Assembly: GCA_026399195.1 (NCBI GenBank)
Contig: JAPLRK010000070.1
Coordinates: forward strand, 1 to 64,000
DNA from: Legionellales bacterium
GTDB taxonomy: Bacteria; Pseudomonadota; Gammaproteobacteria; Legionellales; Legionellaceae
DNA: 64,000 bases
Direction of reading: 5' to 3'
Shown here piece by piece: positions 57,041-64,000 of the stretch. How positions within the stretch are numbered: the first letter of the stretch is position 1; each line of letters begins with the position of its first letter. Made by a program: the position numbers and the translations under genes. The notes beneath the pieces were generated by a model. It was not told where the DNA came from, made no database searches, and was given only the letters and a program-made list of their open reading frames with translations.

Positions 57041-58146
57041 CTCTCATCTCCTTCAACGGCGGTCAGTAATAAATGATCCAAATCATCCAGAGAGACGTGA
57101 TCATCAAGAAAACAATCACCCACACTTCGCATCAACACAAACCGTAGCTTCTCGTTAGCCACCTTCTTATCACCCAACATGAGCGTCTTTAACCCAACTC
57201 GGTCAATATCCTTGGGAATCCTTCGAGGCAGATGTGCGCATTCTAACAAGGCATCGGTAAGCATCAGATCGGATAGTTCAAGAAACCCCAATTGGTAAGA
57301 TAACTTCGCCGCACAATAGAGCCCCATACCCACGGCTTCCCCATGCAACCATCGTTGATAATTTGTGATGGCTTCTAGGGCATGAGCAAACGTGTGCCCT
57401 AAATTGAGTAAAGCTCTCAGCCCTTGGTCACGCTCATCTTCCTGAACAAAGCCCGCTTTGATTCGACAGCACTCAGCAATCATCGAGGGCAGTTGACTAG
57501 ATGATGCAGACAACCCGACGGCTAATTCTTTGCGGACTAAATTAAAAAAATCGCCCCCGACCAACAAAGCATATTTGATGATTTCCCCGATTCCTGCCCG
57601 AAATTCGCGTTCAGGCAAAGTGGTCAAAGTGTTCAAAGAGATGATCACAGCCTGCGGTTGATGAAAACTACCGATCATGTTTTTACCTTTGGGGTGATTG
57701 ATGGCCGTTTTTCCCCCAATGGAGGCGTCAACCTGAGCCAGGAGTGTGGTCGGAAGCTGCAAAAATCGTACGCCCCGCTGAAAAGTTGCGGCAGCAAATC
57801 CGGTGATATCTCCAACCACCCCTCCTCCAAGTGCCACAAGAGTAGTATCTCGATGATGTCCATGGTTCACCAAAGCATCATAAATCATCATTAAAGTGGT
57901 TTGATTTTTATAAACTTCCCCATCGGGAATGATCACGGTATCCCTAAGATGTGGTGCAAACGCTTTTTGAACGCTTTCTAAATAAAGAGGAGCGACGAGG
58001 TCGTTGGTCACTATCAACACCTTTCCCGAGGAGATATGACGCTTTAACAAATCGACATTTGATAAGAGATCAACACCAATATAAATCGGATAATCATGCG
58101 ATGCACAGGACAGATTGACTTCTTCGTAGCTCTTAGGATTCGCCAT
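57037..58146 (-). CDS. aroB: 3-dehydroquinate synthase
   Basis: Second shikimate-pathway step (DAHP to dehydroquinate), NAD- and metal-dependent. 369 residues. Signs: [65 protein letters not shown], and the metal ligands HTFAHALE and HGEAVGMG. It overlaps aroK by 14 nt. Confidence 0.97.
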   Translation of the reverse strand: MANPKSYEEVNLSCASHDYPIYIGVDLLSNVDLLKRHISSGKVLIVTNDLVAPLYLESVQKAFAPHLRDTVIIPDGEVYKNQTTLMMIYDALVNHGHHRDTTLVALGGGVVGDITGFAAATFQRGVRFLQLPTTLLAQVDASIGGKTAINHPKGKNMIGSFHQPQAVIISLNTLTTLPEREFRAGIGEIIKYALLVGGDFFNLVRKELAVGLSASSSQLPSMIAECCRIKAGFVQEDERDQGLRALLNLGHTFAHALEAITNYQRWLHGEAVGMGLYCAAKLSYQLGFLELSDLMLTDALLECAHLPRRIPKDIDRVGLKTLMLGDKKVANEKLRFVLMRSVGDCFLDDHVSLDDLDHLLLTAVEGDER

Positions 58147-58660
58147 AAATATATTTGATAATGTTGTTAGCCACAGCTTTCACTGTTAATTTATCCGTTT
58201 CAAAGCTCACATCAGCCATTTCTTCATAATACGGCTCACGCTCACCCCGCAGAGACTCCAAACGGCCCTCAAGATCATTGGTTTGTAACAAAGGGCGTTT
58301 GGTATCTCGCTTGGTCCGCTCAAATTGCTGCTGTAAAGAAGTTTTAAGATAAATCACCACACCACGACCAGCAAGAGCATTTCGATTTTCAGGGGTCATC
58401 ACAACGCCGCCCCCTGTCGCCAAAACAATATTGGTTTTCTGGGTAAGCTCATCAATCACTTTTTGTTCCCGACGCCGAAAACCCTCTTCCCCTTCTACAT
58501 CGAAAATCCATGAAATATCAGCACCCGTACGCTCTTCAATCACCTCATCTGAGTCGAAGAACTCAAGTTTCAACTCCTTTGCCAAAGTACGTCCAATGGT
58601 ACTTTTACCAGCACCCATAGGACCTATTAGGAATATATTACGTACTTTAACGATACTCAT
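58133..58660 (-). CDS. aroK: Shikimate kinase
   Basis: 175 residues. P-loop [12 protein letters not shown], shikimate site [22 protein letters not shown], and the lid [11 protein letters not shown]. Acts after AroB in chorismate synthesis. The 119-bp gap to pilQ separates the aro genes from the pilus cluster, although the order pilQ-aroK-aroB-damX is the conserved one. Confidence 0.96.
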   Translation of the reverse strand: MSIVKVRNIFLIGPMGAGKSTIGRTLAKELKLEFFDSDEVIEERTGADISWIFDVEGEEGFRRREQKVIDELTQKTNIVLATGGGVVMTPENRNALAGRGVVIYLKTSLQQQFERTKRDTKRPLLQTNDLEGRLESLRGEREPYYEEMADVSFETDKLTVKAVANNIIKYIYGES

Positions 58661-58779
58661 TTTTAATCACAATCCTCTTTCATAAAGATCTTGAATTTAC
58701 TTGATTTTGCTCTGATTGCCAACTTGCTCACGCTCGCATACAGAGTATAGCATGTTACTGGCCCATCGGTTTATTAATT

Positions 58780-60978
58780 CTACTTCTCTCCTAAATATTG
58801 TGGTGGAATCACTACCTGTTTCCCAAATTTATCTAACGCCACGTTCGCTGGAGGACGTTGTCTCATCCCTTCAATGGCCGTGATAGACAAATTACTGGTG
58901 ATGATTCTTGGGGTGATGAAAATAAGCAACTCCTCGTTATCAGATTTTACAGAGGTGCTGCTGAACAAATGACCAACAAAAGGCAGAGAACCTAAAAAGG
59001 GAATGCGAATGATGGTGTTGCTCTTATCCGCTTTGTAGATGCCTCCTAAGACGATGGTCTGGCCATTATTGACCAACACATTCGTTTGAATAGATTTGGT
59101 CAGAATGATAGGCACACCATTCACACGGTCACCTGAGTCGGCATCTTGTGTGATATACAAATCCATCAATAATTTATTATCAGGGGTAATTTGTGGTGTC
59201 ACTTTCAAACTTAACACGGCTTGTTTAAAAGCAACCGCCGTAGCACCACTAGAGGTAGACTGCTGATAAGGAATATCTTCGCCAGATGAAATCACCGCGG
59301 GCTGCTGATTGGTGGTCATCAATCGTGGGCTTGCGATGATTTCTGCATTGCCAACGCTTTCAAGTGCCGATAACTCCAAATCCAATAAAAACCCATCGCC
59401 TAATTTGGCCACTGCAAGACCCACAGATGCCGCTTGCGCTCCGAACGTAGGGGTCGCTGGCAAATCCAAATTGAGACGTTGCGTCAAAGGGGTTACGAGG
59501 GCTGGTGGAATTCCTTGAGCCATTTGGTTTGCGCCCGCAAGCGTTCCGCTCAAATGAGTTGGTTTTGAAACACCCCAAGCAATCCCAAGATCTAGTTCAC
59601 ACTTTTTCGACACGTCGACGATACGGGCTTCAATGACGACTTGCCTCACAGGCACATCAAGTTGACTGACCAACGTTCTGATGATCTCAATTTGTGACCC
59701 TGTGTCTTGCAACCAAATGGTGTTTGTTCGAACATCAACACTCAACGAACCGCGTTCCGATAGCAGTGAATTGGTTCGGTCCTTCAGCATAACGGCTATA
59801 TCTGCGGCTTTCGCATAGTTGATTTGCAGCAATTCAGATCGCAATGGCGCTAACTTTCGTTGGGCCAGTTGTTCTTTCAAATCTTCTGTTTCACGCGTAA
59901 CGAAGGCTGAGGCTTTATCGATAAGGATAACATTACCCATTTGTCGTTTTCCCAAACCTTGCGTCGTTAAGATGATATCCAACGCTTGATCCCATGGCAC
60001 ATTATTGAGACGCAAGGTGATGTTCCCTAGCACCGTATCACTCACCACAAGGTTAACCCCAGTAAAATCAGCCAGCAATTGCAACACCGCACGCACCTGA
60101 ATATCCTGAAAGTTCAGTGAGATACGCTTGCCAAGAAAAACCTTCTTTTTCAATTTAGCTGCCTGTAATTCCTCGGCCGACAAAGGGAACACGTCGATAA
60201 TGAATTGCCGATTCACTTGATACGCGAAATGCCCATAATCTCCCTTGTTTTGTAAAGTGATGCGGGTAGATTTCCCCTCTTGAACGGCAGTGATGAATTG
60301 GGTTGGGCTCTGAAAATCCTCCACATCATAACGCTTCATCAGGTTTTCAGGGATGCGCGTACTCATGAAATTAACCACGATATTCTTACCCGTTTGCACC
60401 ACATCCGTCGGGATCCCTGGATCAGTCACATCAATAATGAGCCGCCCGCCTTGCTTCGAAGCGCCACGAAACTGAATACCGGTGATACCAAAACGTGCGT
60501 GAACATCCCGGTGAGTCACAAAAAGCTCTTTGTTTCTCGGGATCAATTGCTCCCCTTTCCCACTGATAATGAGCGTATACACATTGCGGGTGGCGTCGCC
60601 CATATAGGTCACACTCCCCGTGAGTGACAGCATTGCTCGAACTCGATGACCGATAGCGACCACTTTATATTCAGTCAATGCACCCACTTTTATTTGTTGG
60701 GACATCATCGCCTCATTTAAATGAGCGCTGCTATTGATAAAATCAAGAACTAATCGCGGAGGCTCTTCTGTGATAAAACTTGCAGGTAATTGATCCATGG
60801 GATTCTCGAATTGAAAATCAATCCGCACCCGATTGTCCGGCATGGGCATCACTTTGACCCCAATCAACACATTATCTTTTGCACATACCCCGGTAACCCA
60901 CAGGGCAAGCAAAAGGCAGAGCATGATCGTTTTCTGAAAGGTGATACTTTGCACAGGGTTACTCCTAATCTGGAACAC
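58780..60978 (-). CDS. pilQ: Type IV pilus secretin PilQ
   Basis: Outer-membrane channel for pilus passage. 732 residues. Signal peptide about 1-33 (ending VCA). Two AMIN domains (about 35-130 and 150-270) that bind peptidoglycan, an N0 domain (KRISLNFQDIQVRAVLQLLADFTGVNLVVSD), an N1 region, and the C-terminal secretin domain (VPVRQVVIEARIVDVS; ASPRLMTTNQQPA; IPFLGSLPFVGHLFSS; EELLIFITPRII). It overlaps pilP by 14 nt. Confidence 0.96.
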   Translation of the reverse strand: MFQIRSNPVQSITFQKTIMLCLLLALWVTGVCAKDNVLIGVKVMPMPDNRVRIDFQFENPMDQLPASFITEEPPRLVLDFINSSAHLNEAMMSQQIKVGALTEYKVVAIGHRVRAMLSLTGSVTYMGDATRNVYTLIISGKGEQLIPRNKELFVTHRDVHARFGITGIQFRGASKQGGRLIIDVTDPGIPTDVVQTGKNIVVNFMSTRIPENLMKRYDVEDFQSPTQFITAVQEGKSTRITLQNKGDYGHFAYQVNRQFIIDVFPLSAEELQAAKLKKKVFLGKRISLNFQDIQVRAVLQLLADFTGVNLVVSDTVLGNITLRLNNVPWDQALDIILTTQGLGKRQMGNVILIDKASAFVTRETEDLKEQLAQRKLAPLRSELLQINYAKAADIAVMLKDRTNSLLSERGSLSVDVRTNTIWLQDTGSQIEIIRTLVSQLDVPVRQVVIEARIVDVSKKCELDLGIAWGVSKPTHLSGTLAGANQMAQGIPPALVTPLTQRLNLDLPATPTFGAQAASVGLAVAKLGDGFLLDLELSALESVGNAEIIASPRLMTTNQQPAVISSGEDIPYQQSTSSGATAVAFKQAVLSLKVTPQITPDNKLLMDLYITQDADSGDRVNGVPIILTKSIQTNVLVNNGQTIVLGGIYKADKSNTIIRIPFLGSLPFVGHLFSSTSVKSDNEELLIFITPRIITSNLSITAIEGMRQRPPANVALDKFGKQVVIPPQYLGEK

Positions 60979-61483
60979 TCAAATTCACAACAATTGATTT
61001 TTTTTCCCATTTTCCACCCACTCGCACAGCCTCGTCCACATGAATGATTTTCTCAGTGATCTTGATGATTTGACCATAATTTTGGCCCATGTAGTCCCCG
61101 GTTCTTGCACGAGTCACCAATCCGCCAGGTTCTTTGATCAGTGCCCATAGGGTAGATCCCTGTTCTAATATACCCACAAATTTGAGAGCGTCCAATGGAA
61201 AAGATTCCAGGGGCTGTTTTTGACGCTTAATATTCGGTACGAAGGTGTCTGCTTTGGTGGTGACAGTCCGTGGTTTGAAGGGGCTACGCCGAATGTCCGC
61301 TTCGGGATATAAAAAGGTTGGAAGAGGCTTCAACTCAGGGATAGGTTCGATAGGATTTGCAGATCTTGCTTTGACCATCAAAATATAGTGATCGAGATCG
61401 GTATCATCTGATGCGCTACAGCCTATCAACGAAGATAAAAAGAAGAGAGGTAGACATCCCTTGAGCCAAATCATGGTTTTCAT
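60965..61483 (-). CDS. pilP: Type IV pilus inner-membrane lipoprotein PilP
   Basis: 172 residues. Lipobox LIGCS (Cys about 22). The N-terminal extended region (PEADIRRSPFKPR) binds PilNO, and the C-terminal beta domain (ESFPLDALKFVGILEQGSTLWALI; GLVTRARTGDYMGQNYGQI) contacts PilQ N0. Overlaps pilO by 4 nt. Confidence 0.95.
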   Translation of the reverse strand: MKTMIWLKGCLPLFFLSSLIGCSASDDTDLDHYILMVKARSANPIEPIPELKPLPTFLYPEADIRRSPFKPRTVTTKADTFVPNIKRQKQPLESFPLDALKFVGILEQGSTLWALIKEPGGLVTRARTGDYMGQNYGQIIKITEKIIHVDEAVRVGGKWEKKSIVVNLSVPD

Positions 61484-62085
61484 TTGGTACGATATCTATA
61501 AATTTTAGCAGTAATGTCCATACTCAATTGATCTCCATTCATATGCGTTTTCTTATCCGTTCCTTCTGATGCAATCCTTATCGATAAGTCATGTAAGGTC
61601 ACAATCCGGCTCATCATAGCCACACGACTTAAAAACACAGCAAATTCATGATAATTTCCCATCACCCTGATTTTAATAGGCACTTCAATATAAAAATCAT
61701 GTATCACTTCTGGCTGGGGCGCAAATAACTCGAAAGTCAAACCACTGGCAATCCCTGTTTTTGAAATATCCTCTAACAAACCCGGCATTTCATTTTGCGT
61801 AGGTAACTGTTTCAACATAGTCCCAAAACGATCTTCCATAAGGCTCATTTGAACACGATAAGCTTGCAAATTAGCGGCTTGTTGTTGTTTCGCTTCAAAG
61901 TCATGCCTCAAGGTGACTTCGACGGCCTGTAAAGATTGATACTGATTCAAATTATCTTGAACGAGCAGCCAATAACCCACAACGATGACGAGAAAAGACA
62001 AGAAAGTGACCAAACTTAACTTGATGATGCTAGGCAACTGCCCTATATTATCAAGGGTTAAGTCACGAACATTAAAACTCATCAT
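61480..62085 (-). CDS. pilO: Type IV pilus alignment protein PilO
   Basis: 201 residues. A cytosolic stub, one transmembrane helix (about 22-44), a periplasmic coiled coil (about 50-90) and a ferredoxin-like fold (GLTFELFAPQPEVIHDFYIEVPIKIRVMGNYHEF). Forms a heterodimer with PilN. Overlaps pilP and pilN by 4 nt each. Confidence 0.95.
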   Translation of the reverse strand: MMSFNVRDLTLDNIGQLPSIIKLSLVTFLSFLVIVVGYWLLVQDNLNQYQSLQAVEVTLRHDFEAKQQQAANLQAYRVQMSLMEDRFGTMLKQLPTQNEMPGLLEDISKTGIASGLTFELFAPQPEVIHDFYIEVPIKIRVMGNYHEFAVFLSRVAMMSRIVTLHDLSIRIASEGTDKKTHMNGDQLSMDITAKIYRYRTK

Positions 62086-62648
62086 ATCTTTGCTCCTAAT
62101 TGGGTTCTTGATTTTAGAACAAAGCTCAATTTGAATTCATTTTCATCGACTTCTTTCACGTCTGTTGATTTCTTGATCTCAGTGAGTTCAGGATCTTCTA
62201 TCCAAATACTGCTTTGAATGCTGCGCATCAACTGTGAGATATTGGTGTTTGATTCAGAAAATCCCAAAATAGTTACTTTATCACCAACCCGCCCTATCTC
62301 GGATAAAAAGACGCCTTCTGGTATTATTTTAATCACTTCATCCATCAGATGGACCGTTAAGGTGCGTGTGGCTTGAAGGTTTTGAATGATGTTCATCCTA
62401 GCAACCAGGGCTTGGCGAAATTTTTTAAGATTTTTAATCTCTAAAATTTGATGATCCATGACCGTGATTTCGGAGGTCAATCGCTGATTACGTTCCGTTT
62501 GTAGCGCTACCAAATGCGTGGCGTAAAAGTTTATCACAAAGACCACAAGCGCCGCACCGACCAGTCCTACCATAAGATAGATAACGAATTGTTTTTTTTC
62601 AAACTCACGCTTTTTCTCACGCCAAGGAAGTAGATTAATCTCTGTCAT
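62082..62648 (-). CDS. pilN: Type IV pilus alignment protein PilN
   Basis: 188 residues. The N-terminal INLLPWREKKRE motif is the peptide that binds the PilM groove. One transmembrane helix at about 22-45, a coiled coil to about 95, and a ferredoxin-like C-terminal domain. Starts 4 nt after pilM. Confidence 0.96.
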   Translation of the reverse strand: MTEINLLPWREKKREFEKKQFVIYLMVGLVGAALVVFVINFYATHLVALQTERNQRLTSEITVMDHQILEIKNLKKFRQALVARMNIIQNLQATRTLTVHLMDEVIKIIPEGVFLSEIGRVGDKVTILGFSESNTNISQLMRSIQSSIWIEDPELTEIKKSTDVKEVDENEFKLSFVLKSRTQLGAKI

Positions 62649-62652
62649 AAGA

Positions 62653-63717
62653 TCACTCTATCTGCCTAAGGGCTAATCCGCACAAGAGCATAAGCATTGG
62701 AGAATCTTCTCTTAACGCGTCTCGGTCAACCGAAGTGACAACACTCATCTCCTCGAAGAAAGAAGGCGTCGTTGTAGGGACATTGATATGCTCTCGCAAT
62801 AATTGCGTAATATCTGACAATTTGGCAACCCCTCCTGCAAAAATAATATGATCGACAAAGGTGTGATGGCTGTTCGAAAAGAAGAATTGCAAGGCACGTT
62901 TCACTTGCAACAAAATGAGCTCCTTGAAGGGTTGCAAGACGACTTTTTCATAATCTTCCGGCAATGGTCCATGCTCAATCAGTGCGAGCGCCTCGGCCCA
63001 AGACAAGCCATAATGTTGCATGATCTCATCTAATAATTGCTTGCTGCCAAACTGTTCTTCGCGTGAAAAAATGATTTTCATGTCATGTAACACAAAAATA
63101 TGCGTATAAGTAGATCCCATATCGATGATGGCAATGTTTTTCTTGTCGCCATTGGCGGGTAAACTGGGCTTTAGGAGTTGGGCGGCGCGTTCTACCGCGT
63201 AGGATTCCACATCCACAATGACCGCTTCAAGGCCTGCGAGTTGAATCACACCCACACGGTTACTGACATTTTCAGCACGCGATGCCACGATCAAAACATC
63301 TTGCATCGCAGAATTTTTCAAAGAAGTGCCCATGGGGCAGAAGTCCATATTGACTTCATCAATAGGATAAGGAATATATTTATCAGCATCCATCACCACC
63401 AACTCTTCTATCTCAGCATCGTTGAGACCCTCGTTCAGCTGAATGACTTTACTGATGGCCGATGATTCAGGAACAGCGATAGCCACTTGTTTACACGTCA
63501 AACCAGTCGTTTTGATGATGTTTTTAATACAATCCGCAACAGCTTCACTGTCTTTGACCAGATAACCATCCATGGCATTTTCAGGTAATGAAGCCCGACC
63601 ATATCCCTCGACGCAATACCGATCACCATTTTTAGACAGTTGCAAAATTTTCACAGAAGTGGTGCTAATATCTATCCCAAGAATGGCCAGAGACTTAGAT
63701 TTGAACAATTTCAGCAC
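62653..63717 (-). CDS. pilM: Type IV pilus actin-like ATPase PilM
   Basis: 354 residues. FtsA/actin-like fold: LAILGIDISTTSVKILQLS (phosphate 1), AIIDMGSTYTHIFVLHD (phosphate 2), IIFAGGVAKLSDI (adenosine). Cytosolic ring component that binds PilN. First gene of pilM-N-O-P-Q. ponA, a common divergent neighbour, is replaced here by folD. Confidence 0.96.
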   Translation of the reverse strand: MLKLFKSKSLAILGIDISTTSVKILQLSKNGDRYCVEGYGRASLPENAMDGYLVKDSEAVADCIKNIIKTTGLTCKQVAIAVPESSAISKVIQLNEGLNDAEIEELVVMDADKYIPYPIDEVNMDFCPMGTSLKNSAMQDVLIVASRAENVSNRVGVIQLAGLEAVIVDVESYAVERAAQLLKPSLPANGDKKNIAIIDMGSTYTHIFVLHDMKIIFSREEQFGSKQLLDEIMQHYGLSWAEALALIEHGPLPEDYEKVVLQPFKELILLQVKRALQFFFSNSHHTFVDHIIFAGGVAKLSDITQLLREHINVPTTTPSFFEEMSVVTSVDRDALREDSPMLMLLCGLALRQIE

Positions 63718-63819
63718 GACATGTATCTCCCTGTGCCCTTACATCGCTAATGATATCCTCATTCGCGTTTATACCACATTGCATTGTATGATTCATCATC
63801 TCAAATGACGAGCACGACC

Positions 63820-64000
63820 ATGACTGCATCTATTATTAACGGGAAACTTGTTGCAAGCAACATCAAAAAAAAGATTCAACGCCTCGTGTCTCAGCGAGTG
63901 CAGCAAGGACATCGTGCGCCGGGGCTTGCCGTCATTTTGGTGGGCATGGACAAAGCCTCCAAGATTTATGTTCACCACAAACGCGCCGATTGCACTGAAG
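63820..64000 (+). CDS. folD: FolD methylenetetrahydrofolate dehydrogenase/cyclohydrolase, 3' cut by window
   Basis: First 60 residues only. MTASIINGKLVASNIKKKI, then RAPGLAVILVG-MDKASKIYVHHKRADC, is the FolD N terminus (substrate-binding Lys of the YxxxK motif in YVHHK). Bifunctional enzyme of one-carbon metabolism. An in-frame ATG at 63805 is the alternative start; neither has a strong ribosome site. Divergent from pilM across about 100 bp, which should hold both promoters. Confidence 0.92.
   Translation, partial: MTASIINGKLVASNIKKKIQRLVSQRVQQGHRAPGLAVILVGMDKASKIYVHHKRADCTE

Overview
The window is a gene-dense stretch of a gammaproteobacterial chromosome. The evidence is a set of classic gamma gene clusters: rlmN-pilF-rodZ-hisS-yfgM-bamB-der, ribF-ileS-lspA, era-recO-pdxJ, and pilMNOPQ-aroK-aroB-damX. 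A type II secretion block that holds only gspFGHIJK (the remaining gsp genes must lie elsewhere), a very large ankyrin-like protein of effector type, and several eroding genes suggest a host-associated member near Legionellales/Coxiellaceae. That placement is inference. Nearly all bases are coding, and no rRNA, tRNA, CRISPR array, IS transposase or prophage gene is visible.

Layout. 1-5.5 kb: 3' part of lpxB, fis, htpG, a DUF4124 protein and glnA. 5.5-9.7 kb: T2SS operon gspF-G-H-I-J-K, then a short dehydrogenase remnant and a GIY-YIG gene whose 3' end lies inside a palindromic repeat. 10.2-17.6 kb (minus strand): ndk-rlmN-pilF-rodZ-hisS-yfgM-bamB-der, a tightly overlapping operon; der seems to lack an ATG/GTG/TTG start. 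17.7-25.6 kb: secreted protein, DMT transporter, tadA, guaA, ETF-QO, a degenerate gap, entericidin-like lipoprotein, CAP-domain protein and a broken pabB. 25.7-29.4 kb: a lone ribbon-helix-helix antitoxin behind seven 11-bp iterons, then pdhA-pdhB-pdhC. 29.4-37 kb: frameshifted xseA, rhomboid, mfd, tldD, BI-1-like protein. 37-42.3 kb: korB, korA, pdxJ, recO, era. 42.3-50.7 kb is the accessory region: a pilin, an unrecognised coiled-coil protein translationally coupled to a secreted TIG/DUF1566 protein, and a ~1500-codon gene broken twice (at an A10 tract and at a 16-bp tandem duplication). 50.7-63.7 kb: lspA, ileS, ribF, a universal stress protein, damX-like, aroB, aroK, pilQPONM; folD begins at the right edge.

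How genes work together. Envelope and surface functions dominate: T2SS pseudopilus (gspG-K, gspF), type IV pilus (pilE-like pilin, pilF/pilW pilotin, pilMNOP alignment complex and PilQ secretin), BamB, LpxB, LspA and RodZ. Central metabolism has two routes for 2-oxoacid oxidation, NAD-type PDH E1/E2 and ferredoxin-type KorAB, plus ETF-QO feeding ubiquinone.

Most notable: a family of palindromic repeats with AGGATCG termini that sit next to or inside gene ends; the AUU-type der start; the iteron-controlled orphan antitoxin; and the broken giant gene, in which both frame disruptions can be read directly and reversed on paper.
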